Positions 26,353 through 41,857 of a DNA stretch of 64,000 bases are shown here, piece by piece (the stretch's first letter is position 1; each line of letters opens with the position of its first letter). Below the pieces are notes generated by a model that was given only the letters and a program-made list of their open reading frames with translations, made no database searches and was not told where the DNA came from. The position numbers and the translations under genes were made by a program. The stretch spans positions 186,001-250,000 of the forward strand of contig JABVXV010000034.1 of NCBI GenBank assembly GCA_013365325.1. Reading direction: 5' to 3'. Origin of the DNA: Dipetalonema caudispina. Its lineage: Eukaryota; Nematoda; Chromadorea; Rhabditida; Onchocercidae.

Positions 26353-29300
26353 ATGGAACAAGTGACTCCAAAAGTGGAAAATAAGGCTAGAACAACAATT
26401 GCTAATGGAGCGGTAAGTAAACATTTGCGGTAAAATTTTTAGGAAGCTTCAAAAGTTTTAGCAGCAGAAAACTTTGGACTTTGAGCTTTAAACTATATGT
26501 TTTAAGCTTTAACCCGAAACTATCTCATTGTAAAATCATAGTCGTAACGATTTGCAATAAAAACTATTGAATTTTGCATCGATAAAATGAGTCATACATG
26601 AATAAATTTAGAACTAATTATTAATTCCCATATTTGGAAATCATTTACACCTAAAGGCTAGCAATATTTTTCAGATTTTTTTTCTAAAATTGAATCATTT
26701 AACTCATTACAATATTTAATTGGCAATACTTAAACAACACTAACAAATGATGAAAGAAATGTATTGCTGGAAGTCTCAGCAGTAAATCAATAAATGAATT
26801 TTAGGTATATCAGCCAGAAATGTAAATTAGAAATGCGAAATTAGAAATGTAAATCCAATGATTTACATTTCTGATTAGGCTAGTAAACTGATACTGGCAT
26901 TCAATCATTGGATATGATCCATGATGAGTAAACAAATTTATAGATGAATTTTACAAATTATTGCTTATCCATAAATAAACCGTATGCTAACTGATTAGGC
27001 TATTCCATAGCAAGTGCACTTTCTTCAATCTACCAGATGTTACTTTCTCGAGAATCGGGAAATACTCATTTCATTCCTCAATCATACGGAATATTTTATT
27101 TATAACTTTCCATTCTACCAGATGTTTTCTCATCATGTATGAATGTATTCATTTGAGTTTTTGTCGGAACATTGTTTGAAATTTTTGTAATTTTCTTTTT
27201 TATTTCTTTTTTTTTTTTCAATTCAATTTATTCTTGCGTTTCTTTTGCTCTTCAAAAAAAAAAAAGCTTACAAATTTTATTGATTTCTTACTTTACATTT
27301 TATTTTAATATTCAGCAAATTATGCAATTTAAGAAATTGAAGATTTGGAAAGTTTCACATTAGAAATTAAAGATTCGAGCATAGTGATTAAAAGATCATA
27401 ACTTTTAAATATTTGAGAGAAAATTTTTAAATTTGAAAGGTTTTTTTTTTTCAGCAAATACAAATTTGCTGAAAAAAAAAAAAAAAACCAATTGATTTGC
27501 TTTAAAACGAAGTAGCCGATAATCAAACATCTTCAAAATTAACCACAAAATAAAAAAGAAAATTGAAATTTAACGAGAAAAAAATTGAAATTAAACGGAA
27601 AAAAACAAATTGCTTGTATCTTTTTCTTTTAATTTTTATTTTCAAATACTTAAAATAATTTTTTGAATGCAGTAAGTCCAAACAAAAAAAAAAAAAAAAG
27701 AAAAGCAAAAAGTTGCTGATCGTTCAATTCATTTATTTCTCCTATCGATTCAATAAAGTATCAATCGAGGGAAAATGAAAAAGTAATGAATGAAGAAGCA
27801 CAATAATTCTTTTTTTTTGCTAATAAATTTCTTCTTCTATTTTATAATTTTAAATAAAATTTTCGTAAGCATTATGGTAGAATTAATCTTCTCTCAATTA
27901 TTTTTAAAGAAATAAAAATTTTCCATTTCTATTTAAGTGTATGCATTTAGTTACATTGTTCATAATTGATAATAATTATAAAATAATTGTGCTTTTTATA
28001 TTTTATCCTCAATTTCACACTTTTTCATTTCCTTTGTGCACCTTCTTTTTTTTTTTGAATGAAAAATCAATTTAGGAAGGGAAAAAAAAACGAACTAATT
28101 TGAAATTAAAAATAATTATGAGAGGAAGCTATAATGAATTCTAAGAATTGCACCCACTCATTTCATTTGCATATTAAGTAATTAGTCATACGATATTGTT
28201 CTTAATTCCTTGTGATATTTTCTAATACCTTAATCTATCATTTATTCTATTTTTCACACCAAAATACAATCCTTCTATGTTGAAAATGGGCTAATTAAAT
28301 TAATTGACAAGATGATGTAGGATAAAAGGTGCAGAAAAGAAGAAAAAAACAAGTATCAATTAACTTATTTATTAGCTTTGATGAAAAAAAAAAAAAAAGA
28401 AGAAAACATATGGATAATTCTATAAAAAGGGATAAATGATATAAAATTTTACATATTGGAAATATAAAATATATGGGAAATAAGAAGAATGAGTTAATGT
28501 GGTACTTTTCTAGAAAAGCAATTAAACTAAAAATGAGAATCAGAATTGTGCCGTTGAATGTCATTTCGTCAAAAGCACGAGAAAAATGAATAAATGAATA
28601 ACTTTTTGTTTTTCATTTTTTTTTTTCCTTTTATTCCTTTTCTGTTTTAAAGAAAGAAATTAGAAATATAATAAAATAAAATTTCCAGAAATAAATAAAT
28701 TAAATTAGTAAAGATGAATTAAGCCGTTCACATTAAGATTCCTTAAATTATTGCATTCAGATGGATAATCTGCTCATTTCTACTATACATTACATTTTGG
28801 CATCATCAATTTCACTCCAATCCATTACTTTTTCACATCTATTGGATTAATGCATAATATTTCTTTTTTTTTATTTTTATCAAAAAAAAAAAAAAAAATT
28901 GAATCAAATCAGAAAAAAAAAAAGAAGAAAAGAAAAAAATCTTAACTTTTTTTTATTACTATGAAAAAAATAATGAAAAAAAAAGCTGAAATTAGGCAAA
29001 AGAAAAATTGAATAATAAAATAAAGGAAATTTCAGCTTTTTTTTTAAAAACTTTTATCAAGACAGTTACTTTAGAATTAAATAAAAAAATGAAAAATCTC
29101 AATGACGTAAACAAAATTTGAACGATTAATATTAATGCTAAACCTGAAAACCAAGCTTTTCTACTTTTTCCATTTTTATTAAACAATAAATTCCCAGATA
29201 TTTGTGTCAGTTCCATTTGTCACTTCATATTTAACATTTCGTTCATTTTTTAATTTTGGACTAGAAAAAAAAAAAAAAAAAAAACGTAAAAAGGAGAAAA

Positions 29301-30676
29301 AACAAGAAAGGTAAGGAAAAGCTATTAATTATCGTTAGTAAGAATTGATTGAAGGGGAATTTATTTTGAAAATGATTAAAATTTAAAAATGGGTTTAAAA
29401 TTTATCAAATTTGGTATACGTGTAAAATAAGCTAATTGTTAATAGTAAAAAAAAATATTAAATAACATCGGTTTAATGATTCATAAAAACGAAAGAAATA
29501 TCATTGAAGTTTATCAGAACGAAAAAAAAAAATTTTCTTTCTTTTTTTTTTTTTTTTTTTTTTGGGAGGATAAATGAAGCAAAATGGGCTATCATTACTA
29601 CATTGAAATTTTTGTTGTAAAGCAAAATTTGAGCTTCAATCATTGAAAATAGAATGAAATGAAGGAACGAATGAACGGATTTTTCTCTCTTTTTTTCATT
29701 TTGAAAATTTGTCCTTGAAATTATTTGGTGTCAATGAACGATAGCAACAAATGGATTGAATTTTTTCTTTTCTTTATTTTTTTTTTTTTTTGTTGACTTT
29801 TTCTTTTACTTCTTGTTTTTATTTGTTACCAAAAAAAAAGAAAGAAATGTATTCGTCTTTAATACTTGCAAAAAATGTTGTGATATTTAAAAATTTGGTT
29901 AGAATTACAACATTAATAATTTGTAAGCTTCTTTCTTTTTTGTGCAAATATTTTTTGAAAAAAGAAAGGAAAATTGTAAAAAAAGAAAAAAAAATGGAAA
30001 AGAAAGACGAAAAAATGAGCAAAACAATGATAAAAACGAAAAAAATAAGTAAATAAACCTTTTATTGCCAATAATTTACAATTTTAGTTTTGTTGTAGTC
30101 TTAAATGTTAATTAAAATCTTAGTAAAGTATTGTTTGATAATTTATTTTACCTAAGAATCCAAGTAAGATATTGTCTCATACTAATTCTAATTATAATAG
30201 TATAAATGTTGCACATTTATATTTTCTGTGAATCTTAGTACGATAATATTTCGCATCTATCCCATTTAAGATTTTCAATGTGATAATAATATTTCATATT
30301 TAGTCGTACCTAAAAATTTACGTAAGATACCACCAATTTTATTCTATTCTTGAAATTTTCATTGTAGTAATATTATTTTTTATATCTTTTTAAAAAAAAA
30401 AAAAAGAAAAAAAAAAATGAAAGAAAGGTGCCGAATTTCATTTAGCAGCAAAAAGTTATAAAAGGCTAAATGAATCATTTTAGTTTCTCTTTAATTTTTT
30501 TGAATTATGGTAAATAGTTGGAATGTCTTAATATTATTTGCCGTTTAATGTCCTATTTTTCATATTTTCCTTTCTTCGTCTTTTCTAAATGTTTTTTGAT
30601 GCTCAACTTTTAATTTAATTACGAAAAAAGAAATGATAGGGCAATTGTTTTTTTTTTTTTTTTTCTTTTTTTTGTT

Positions 30677-30710
<34 letters not shown>

Positions 30711-30822
30711 CTCAAACTTTTTTTCTTTGCTTTATGGCATACATTCAAGTTATTTGGTTTCACAGTGATTAATTAATGTTTTTTTTCTAATTTCTACAAG
30801 AACTTCTTTTTCTCTTTTTTTT

Positions 30823-30855
<33 letters not shown>

Positions 30856-32466
30856 CAAATGAACTATACTGTTCAGTGAAATTTTGACTGATAATACTAC
30901 AATTTACATCAATCATACATCGCAACAATCATTATTGAACATTACTTTCCGGATCTCAATGTTAAAATATTTAAACCGATGTTACAGGCAGGAAGGAGGA
31001 AGGGTAGAAAATGGGATGGAAATGAAATATCGTTGATGAATTTCGTCTTTCAATCAATAATATAAAACTTGAAAATGTAATGGGAAATGGAAAATGAAGA
31101 CATCATTTCAATGGAAAGGCAAATACATCTCAGACAAATTCGTTCCAGTTAATTAACAAATACTTTTTCAATTCATGAATGATAAAGTTTGTTGTGTATA
31201 AGTTAGTTTGAGATTACAACTTTCAACATTTTCGCATTATCTATCTCTATTTGTTTGTTTACAAATTTTTAGCTTATATTTGTTTGATTGAAAAAAGATT
31301 CAATTTAGAAAATTATCATTCAACAAAGTTGGAATAATTTATTTTACATAATAATTATTCTTGCAATAATTATTTAAAATTTGTTGAAAGTGTAATTTTT
31401 ACAATTTGATTAGGCGTTAATTTTTTTTTTTTTTTTTGTTTTTAAATAACATTATAATTTTTATTTGCAGTGATATAGTTTTAATGATTACATTTATTTA
31501 TTTATTTATTTTCTTTTTTTTTCCATGTCTCGATACTATATGGTCGTAGGAACACGACAAATCAATTCAATTCTAATAGTTCAAATCAATCAAATAGATT
31601 TCGATTGACATAAAATGGAAATTTTTTACAAAAAAAAAAAGAAAAAAGGAAGAAGAAGCAGCTTTTAAGCGTGAAAATAATAAAAAAACAAAAAAAAAAA
31701 AATAGTGCAAGAATAAAAGTCAATCAAAAGTGAATTCTATTCGATCTGCTTTTTCCTTTTTCCGATCAAAGATTTGTTTAAATTGTAAATTTCTTATTAA
31801 AAATTTGGAATTTTTGAAAGACTTCTTAATGTTGATGATATTTTACGACATATCATAAGACATTAGGTATGATTTGTTTTTCAGCCTAAAAAGCTTTTTG
31901 TTGATAAACAATTTGGAAGCAACCAGTTTAGCAAAAAAACATTTTACATCATTTTATATAAATTTAATTTTTTACCATTCGTTAATGATTTTTTTTTTTT
32001 TTTACCATTCGTTAATGAAGAAGCAATGTCGGTCGATTTAGCTTATATAAATTGAATTTTGAATTTGATTTAAATAATTTAATGGAAAATCACTGGGAGA
32101 CAAATTGAAGTACAATTTGTATATTATGTATTGATGTATACGAGAAGAAGGGGAAAATTTGATAGCATTGATTGCTACTTTCATGCCCTAAGGATACAAA
32201 TTAACTTGGCCATCATCCTAATAATTAACTTATGAATCATAAGCATTTTATGCGAAATTTTTTCATTTCAAAGTTATATTAAACATTAAAATCTTAGAAT
32301 GAAAGTTACAAATTGGTTAAATTTAATGAAAATATAATATATTATTTATCAATTCATAATAATGTAATTGACTAATGGTTAACTGTTATACTGATAAGAT
32401 GATGCAATGAATTATTTGCTCTTTTTTTCATTTTTTATTTTCTTATTTTTTTTTTTTTCTTTTTAA

Positions 32467-32497
<31 letters not shown>

Positions 32498-35400
32498 TAT
32501 CATTTTAATCCGTTCCTCTTTTGCATACATTAGAATGTATCATTTCATTTCTGTCCTTTTCAATTTATCTTTGATATGACTATTTCAAGTTTTTTGGTGA
32601 AAAGAAAAAAAAAAAAAAAAATACGATAGAGATAAATAATAAAAAAGATTGAAATGAATTATTTTTAATATTGATAAAAGATATGATATAAATGGAAGGT
32701 AATGTAATATTGTAATTGTTCCAATAAAATATTATGATAAATTTAGTTACAATCAAATTTGAATTAAATAACTTATTTTTGGTAAGAGTAAAAAAAAAAA
32801 AAGATAGAATGATATGACGGAAATGGAGGGAAGATGAGGGTAATCAGAAAATGCAAACAACCAACAACCAATAGCAGCAGTGGTAACTTATAGATCATTT
32901 TACGATCGATCTGTTGAAACATCCATCAACCAACCCATCCTTTACTTCAATATTCATTTATTCCATTGTTGCTATCATCTTAGGATAGGTTGAATCCTTT
33001 CTATGATTTCTCTTGGGTAATAAATCCTTCTTCCTTCTTCCTTCTTCCTTCTTCCTTCTTCCTTCTTCCTTCTTCCTTCTTCTCATTATTCATATCTTTT
33101 TACTTCAAATCTTAATTCTATGAGTATAAAATTTTTATGATATTCTTTTAGATGGATGAATTTCATCTCATTTTGTTATTTTGTTTGTAAATAAATTTCT
33201 TCATTCATTTTGTTATTACGATTTTCTCGTTTCTACTACAATCATCGTAAGTGTGTTGATCATTTTTATTGTAATAGGCGTTGTACTAGTGATAATTAAT
33301 AATTTTTACTGATTTTAACAAAGAAAATTTACCTCTCCTTCATTTTCCTATCACTACTGTGAATAACCTATTTCTTATTTTTTACCATAGTAGTAATTCA
33401 TTAGTATTGGTTTATGAATTCTTTTAAAACAAAATCATTTTAGTTTATTAAACTTTTGTAAAAATTTGGTTGAAATATTAAATTAGCATTAATATATGAT
33501 TTGAAAGTTTTAAATTAAGAAAATTATGTTAATTTTAGTTTAATTAAATGAAAGTTTACTTTAAAATTGCTATAAATTTTTCTATATAAATTATTATTTT
33601 TTGGAAAATTTGACTAGCGTATAAAATCTAAGGTTCACTTATTTGTACCTTTTTAATGAAAAACATGGTATGGTATACATTCCGGAATTTAAAAATACTC
33701 TAACTTATCAATTCCAATACCTTCATTAGATTAAAGTAAGTTCAAATTGGATCATTAGATCAAATAGTCGAGTGATTCTAATATACTTCCATAAAATCAT
33801 ATCAATTCGTTAAATAATTTCCAGTCACATTCTAAATCTATCGATAGTTTTTATTAGTTTCATCTGGCAATAAATGCAGAAGTTCACTGAAATAAATGAG
33901 AATTTTCTGAAAACTTTTTCTTCTATTTTTGCAATTAATAGGAAATTTTCCATTCCAGACAAAATCAAATTCTGTGCTTTCCATTCCGAATGAAATTAAA
34001 TTCTTCCAAATTTAACAAAAATATAGATTTGGAGTTCATTACTTTCCTCAGATTGTGTAAATGTTATGTGTTTTCATATTTTGGATAATGTAAATCGATT
34101 TTCAATTTAAATTTCTCTTTTTATTTTTTAGAGAGTTTCAATTTAAATTCATTGAAACTAGTTGTTTCAATCTCAGGAAAATCCTTTCCGGAAGTGAAAG
34201 ATAATATAGTATCCAGTCATGTCCTAGAATTTCGGCATTCAAATTTTCATCGCTAGAATGATTAAAGTTTTGAAAAACTATGGTTTAGATAATTTTCACA
34301 TCATATATAATATTTCGAAAAGTTTTTGGGAGTATTATTTCAGTATTTAAATTTTTTAAAATGAATCAGTAAAGTTTATTTCGAAAAATATTTCAAAAGG
34401 TTAGCTGCAGCGTTATAGCAATTTTTTTTTTCCTATACATAATATATATAGAATGAACTTTCAGAATTCTTATCCTGTGGCTTTTTCTTTTTTCTTTTTT
34501 TAAAATTCACTTTAAAATTTTTAGCAATTTTTTTCAGTTAAAACTGCTAAAATTATCTCTCTTTTCTCATTATTTGCCTCAAAATTTCTTTATTTTTCAT
34601 TTGAAAGTTATGTTTTAGCTTCAACCTTTTTTTTTTTTTTTTGCTCTTAGATTTTTTTTTTTTTTATTATCATTATGTTTTGCTATCAGTTAAAGTATTT
34701 GTGGTTGTTTTCAAAAAATTCAAGCTAACATTGTTCAATATAAAGTGAGAAGTTATGTTTAAAAAATAAAAAAAAAAAAAAAGTGACAAGTAGTAGCTAA
34801 GAAAGTGCAAATAAAACTTATCCCATTTTTACTTCATTGTTTTTCAATTCTTCTAAGAAGAAGTCAAATCTGTTCTTTTCTTTCTATTTTTTTTTTTTTT
34901 TTTTTTTGTTGTTGCAACGGATATACACACATTTCAACAAATGACAGCTGCAAAATTGAACGATTCATAAACATCAAATATTGTTATTGAGATTGAAAAA
35001 CATTCAACAACTATGTTGAACTTTTCATCATAACATTTTTGTCACTTACGTCATTTAATGAGAAATGAATTTACGTTATTTTCAATGATTCAAGCTTATG
35101 AAACCAATTTTTCCACATACAATTTTTTATTTTAGACTTTGAAATGTTGAATTTCCATCTTCATTTTTTCTTTTCTTTCTTTTTTTTTTTCATTTTTTTT
35201 TCCTTTCTTTTTTTTTTTTCTGCTTGCTTATAATAAATAAAGATGTGAATCATTAAATTAACTGTACTTTAAATTATTTATATTTCTCCTTCTTTTTTTT
35301 TTTTTCCACCTCCCCCTGGAATTCAATATTTGTAAATTTTTTCAGAAATACTTAACCTATAAAAATAATGCGAAATGCAAAATAGACTGTTTTGGCAATT

Positions 35401-38400
35401 TTTTTTTGAGATTTGACGATCGATATTTCGCTTATATTTAAGCATTGTATACAATTAAAGTACAAAAATTTTGCAACAATGTAAAAGAGAATGTTGTGAT
35501 TGTTTATTTATCGTTGTTGCTATTATTGTTAATGTTGATCGTTGATGTGATGATAATGGTAAGATATTGTCAACGATTTTGTAAAATATTCATTCTTTTT
35601 TCTCATGAAAAAATAATATACATTTTAAGTATCATTCTTTACTATTTTGTTGAAATGTTTTATTTTATTTCTTATTTTCAAAAATTAATTAACAAATATT
35701 CATTAAATATTTTTGCTAAAATTTTTAATGCTTAAATGTTTCAGTAAGCTTATTGTTATTATATTTGCAATGCATTCCTTTTCATATAATAAAATAAATG
35801 TGTAAAAAAAAGTCTTCAATTCCTCATTAACAATCTCTTATCATTGTTACGTCAAATTTGCTTTAATAACAGTAACAATAAATAAACAAATAAACATTTT
35901 GTGATCAAATTTTTTGAAACGATGATGATATGATTCAATTTTTTTACAAACCTTTTCAAATAATTCCATCTTTTCTCTTTAAAATACAAAACAAACATTT
36001 TCCTACTAATCTGTCTTTTTTTTTACTCCCGAAATTACTCTTTACCACTTTTCTTTTTACTCATTTCCTCTTAATTTTTTTTTTCTTTTTTTGTTTTAAA
36101 TGCTTTTAACGAAATAATTTATTCCATTTCATGAAAATATGATACCTCTCTCTCTCTAAAAGGTTTATTAGTAGTGAGAAATAATAGAAGTAATGGAATG
36201 TAGATAAGGTAAGATTGCTTAACTTATCAGAATTTCAATTTTATTGATTTGTACCTAATCAATTTTTAGTTTGACAATTGCTCTGATGGAGCGGAAAGAT
36301 TTAATAGTTCGATAAATGACAGCAATATCCTGTGATATTATCTTAGAATTAAATTATTCATTAATTCATCCCTTTCTTTCTTTCAATTCTTTTAAATAGC
36401 TTCTTTAATTTATCTTAGTTATAATAATATCAATCAATAATTCGTATATAATTAAATAGGACAGTTCACAAGTTAGCTATTATTTGTTTATCAGGAAAGT
36501 AAGCGATATTGTTACTTAATAATAATTTTGCAAAACTATAATTAATAATAACCTTTAGTATAACCTCATCTAATTATTTCATAATTTAATTTATAGTTGG
36601 AATAAATAAATCTTTGTGGTTATTACCTTAGCCAAGAAATATCGAAAATTCGCATATAATTATTAGTATTCGTATGCTTGGCTACTTTCAGCAAAGAGTA
36701 TAGTTGTGAATGCTTAGTGATATTCACTTGTTGGCTCATTTAATTATTGAATTGTTCATTTGTTCATTTTATTTTTAGCTAGGCATATTTATATAACAAC
36801 AATAAGCGGTAACTTTTCTTGATCAATTTTATTACATTATTCTATACAAATTTTAAGTACCGAATTAACATTATTGCACTAATTAATGTTAGCAAAAAAT
36901 TTTCAATGCTTCAATTAAAATATTTATAATATGAAAAAGAATTCAATCATTTGTTTCGTGTTATTCTCATCTTTTAACTATTCCAAATTGACAATTATTT
37001 TTTAATTTTTTCACTATCTTTTCAACATTATACTTTTATGAATGAATCATTTAACATTTTCCAAAATGATTTCAAGTTTAATGTTCAAAGATCAAAGTCA
37101 ATATTTTCAAATTTCTATTACTAAACAAATTAAGTATATTAATATTATAATCAATTGTGATCAATTAGATTTAAACAGTACAGGAATTTGTTTTCCCGTT
37201 ATTATCTGCGATAGCATACCTATTTTTTTCTCATTTAATCCAACTTTTTATTTCTTACGCGACAATTAATGAAGGATATTTCTTTCATTTAAAATAATAA
37301 TTTGGTGATGTTTTACGGCCGTTTGCATTAATTCATAAAAGTTCCGTGATGATAGCATAAATCGTTGCGGTCGAGCCTAATAATATCATCGTCGCAAAAT
37401 CTAATAACATTACCGCATTACAAATATTTAATATAAAAATTTATATTTATTGTGAATGACGGAAAATATAAAATGAGCAAAAAATGACTAATGGATTTTT
37501 TTCTTAATTTAATTATTTCTTTTTAAAAGTTTCACATTTTTTTCTTCAATATAAAAAAAAATTTTTTTAATGGAATGTTCGAAGGAGTGGAATGAATTTT
37601 AGTATGAAGTTATTTCTCGTATATAATCATTTATAGCTTTACACATTTGAATTGATTTTTTTCTTTTAATAGCTGAAATCTTAAATTTAAACAGCTTCCC
37701 ATAATTTTCCAATTTTTCTAGAAATTTTACGACCGCTTTTTCCTTTTTTTTTTCGCAAGTAAAACTGAGAAATTAGTTCACATCATAAAGAAGAAGCCTT
37801 TTGAATTTTAATTTATGAAAAATCCAAAATCTTTTTTTACTCATCAATTTTTAAGAAAATTTACCAAAATCGTCGGATATTCATTGTCTTCAATTCAAGC
37901 TACAATTTATGCATTTAGTCTGCTTGAAAATTCCTGCGAAAATGCAAAAATGCTTTGATACTTTGCAGCTGTCCCATTTTAACATTATGATAAAGTAGAA
38001 ATAAATTAAAATAGCATTTTCATAATGCTGGAAATTTTTCTTTTTTTCTTTCCTTGGAAGATTGAAATTTTTCTATTGGCTTGAAATTGTTCTCTTTTCA
38101 GCTACTACTACAATGATAACATTATGACAATATTATTTGTTGTTTTTCACAAAAAAAAAAAATTAATAATATCCTTCCTTTCCTTTTTTTTTTTTTAACT
38201 TTACTTTATCATTTTATGTAAAGTTGGTAGCATATTACTTTTTGTTGATTATGATCCTTTTGAAGCATTTTCAAAAGATATTGATAATGACAAAGAAATG
38301 TCGATCAATTACATATCATTCGTTTGGTTTTGATTTTGAGCAGTTTTAACTGTTTTTTTTTTTTTTTTCTCCTCCTTTTAAATCATTTCATTCATTCATT

Positions 38401-39334
38401 CATTCATTCATGCACCTATTCAATTTATTCGTTTCGAAGATTTGTGAATAAATTTTTCAAGAAAAAAAAAAAGAAAGTGAAAAAGGAAAAGAATAACGAA
38501 CTGAAGCTGTTTTATTTTTTTTTTTTTTTCCCTCTTTTTTTTTTATATCAATAAATTTTCTAATTGATATTATTGATATTATGTTGAAAAATAGCATACA
38601 TTGTAAATTTAAGATGTAATATATAAGCATTAGTTTGTCACAAAATGAAAGATGAAAAAATTTAAGTGGGAAAATTCACCGTAATATAGCTACAATGATG
38701 ATATCGTGATTTTTCCGCATCTTTACTATATGACATCATGTTAACGTCGAAAATTTTCCACATCTTTTTGCACAATATTTGAGATTCTTTATTATCTTTT
38801 GCATAATATTATATTCACTTTTAGATTTTTTCACATCTTTTGCAACAATGCTTACTAACTTAGAAGTAAGTATAAATAAAATATCGATTGACTTTTTAAA
38901 ATGTATTTATCAGATAACGCTGCTATCGGTCTTCATTTTGAATGTTGTGATATGCAAATATTTTATTCTCTATTGAAATTGCTAAAATTTGTACAATTTA
39001 CAATTGCTACAACTCAAATTTTTTCATTTTCATCAGCTACGAATAAATTATTATCATTGCAAAGCAAAAATTGAGGATAAAAATACGATTACTTACTTTG
39101 AAATAGTGATATTTTCAATTGAAATAAAAATTTAACAACAATCAGATGAGCATAAAAAGAAAGAGAAAGAAACTTTTAATGAATAGTTCATTTATTTATT
39201 TATTTATTTTTTTGATTCTTTTCACTTTTGCTGTAGAAAAAACAAAAGAAGAAGAAGAAGAAAAAATGAAAAGACGAAAGAATGTAAAAGAAAAGAAAAG
39301 AAAAGAAAAAAATGACAAAGTATGCGCAATGATT

Positions 39335-39367
<33 letters not shown>

Positions 39368-41815
39368 TTTAAAATAAAAAAAAAAAAAAAAAAAAAAAAG
39401 AAAAAGGAAAAGGAAAGGTGCGGAAAAAAATTTTTCTTCAAATGTATAGAAATGAAATCAATAAAATATTAAGGTTAAGAAAAATTATATACAAAAAAAA
39501 AAAAAAGAAAAGAAAAAAGCTAAAATCAAATTTTAACAAATTTAAATAATTATCAATAAGGGAATTTTTTTTACAAAATATAGGTGCTAAAATGATAATA
39601 TCTTTCCATTACTTTTCCCATTTTGCATCATTATTTAGCCATGATGAGATAGAATTATTTCTATTGATTTGCTTTTGGCCTGTATCAACAATGTCTAACG
39701 GCCAAAACTACACTGTCTGGCTAAATATCTCGCACTAAAGCAAAGGAAAGGAGCTATAAGGAAGTGTATCAGAGATATGTGTGAAGCCTTTTTTCCTCTT
39801 TTCTCTTTTCATCAATTCATTGGAATATATGTTAGAGTCGGTTTTTTTTTTTGGCTTATATATTAGATGATGAAATAGGGACGAAAAAGAAGAGGGACGA
39901 AATAAGGCTTAGGCCAGGTGCAATAAGTAAAAGAAATCTAGCATAGCCTAACATTTCCTCTTTTCTCTCAACATTCAATGGAGTTAATTCATCCTTATTC
40001 TTCTTTTAAATTTTCCAATAAAATTTTCTCCATGTTATGCTTCCTTTTTTAACCTAAATTTTTTACCGGTCATATCATACTTTTAACCTTTTTCATCAGA
40101 TCTATTATTAGTTATGCCATTTTTATAGATTTTTTCCATTTGAGTAAAATATTATTATGATTATTTATTAATATTTTATATATTTTTCATATCTCATATT
40201 TTTTTAGTGGCAATTTTATATTTTGACTGATAGGTTTGTGGTTAAATTTCTTCTTCAATTTGCATTTGATATCAGATATCAAATCTTTTGTTATAAACAA
40301 TGATTAGAAAAATTTCAATCATTTTAATTCAATTTTTCTTGTCTTTTAAAATTTTCATTTTTTTTCACATGAAAATTTCCTTTTTTTCTTTCTTCCGTTT
40401 TTTTTTTTTTCTTTTTTTTTTTTTTAAATTAGAAAGAAAACAATTTAGTTGGATAGGCAATAAACATTTATTCACGTTTACTGAGAAAATCATAATTATC
40501 TTCTTTTCTTTTTTTTTTTTCTCTCTCTCTCTCTCTTTTCTTTTGCATTTATCATTATTATCGAAATGGAAATTTTACATCAAAATTTGATTCTTCAGAT
40601 TTCATATTTAAATTCGAATAAATTTATATAATTTACAAGTAATAAAAGATTTTTTCTTTTTTATAATCATTTTTTATTCAAAATACCATAATTTTTTTCT
40701 GTATTCAAAAAAAAAAAAAAAAAAAATACAGTGAAATGAGTGGAAAGAGAATATTTGCACTATTTTGTTTGTATAATTCTTTTCTGAGTAAGCCTTTTCC
40801 AAATATCAAAAATTTTATTTAAAGATAAAATGGAATAGGATTGATCGGTGATCGGTGAATGTTCCATCGAAATCAATCATAAGTTCGAAAATTTGGTAAC
40901 ATTTGGCTTTTCTTACTTCTTCACTTTTTCCGCTCTTCAAATATCATCGAAATATGCCATAAGCTATTACTTTTTCCTTTTTTCCTTTATTTTTTCTTTT
41001 TTTTTTTTTCTCTGTTCTTGAGACAAATTAATCTGTAAGTTAATAATTATATGTTTGATTAAAATTAAACTTTAAAATCTAAAAATTTCAATTAATAAGT
41101 CTTCATTATTTGTTGGATAAATTTTTTCTTTTTTTAAAATATTATCGTAAACGTTTTTCACTAAATAATGACAAAATAATTGCAAAACAAATATTATTTC
41201 GAGATTAATTAAACATTAATTATATTTATGTATATTTGTGCTTATGACAAGAAAACATCTCTTGAGAAACTAATATTTTTCAAAAAAAGAAAAGGAAAAT
41301 TTTGTTTAATAAAGAGAATGGAATGTTTTTACAAAAAAAAAAAAACAAGAAAAAATGAAGAACGAACTTTCCTCTTCATCTTTTATTTTTTTTTTTTTTT
41401 TTACTTTTTAAAGTTAAACGTATAATTTTTTTGTTTTTTAAATTGGATGAATTTTTTTAACTGTTCTATTGGAATGTCATAATTTTGTGCAAGGCGTACC
41501 TTTTGGTAGAACTGAAGAAGCAAAGTTTAAATTATGAGAAATATGATTGAGACGAGATTAAGTATTTAAATGTACTTTTTTCAACGAGTAACGAGTTAAT
41601 TGTAATTATTCCTCTTAATAAGAGCTATAGCTTGTTTGTTATTGTTAATTAATGGATTTAGTAAATAGCTCATTAAATTACATTTTATTAGAATCGACGA
41701 AATAGAAATGATTTAAGATTCAAACTAATCTCAATGTATTCATAGCTTTACTTATATAAACGATACGTTAGTGCTTATTTATTGTAAGCAATATGTTATC
41801 TCTTATGCCATTCCT

Positions 41816-41857
<42 letters not shown>

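Noticed and set aside
28992..29216. 74-codon minus-strand frame with a possible membrane segment
   Set aside because: A+T-rich, ends in poly-Lys and Phe, and lies in homopolymer-rich intron DNA with no similarity I can name.
35445..35735. 96-codon hydrophobic + strand frame
   Set aside because: Leu, Ile and Phe runs are what A+T-rich noise gives on this strand; no motif and no splice context.
40264..40284. Perfect odd palindrome with 10-bp arms
   Set aside because: Short, A+T-rich and expected by chance at this composition.
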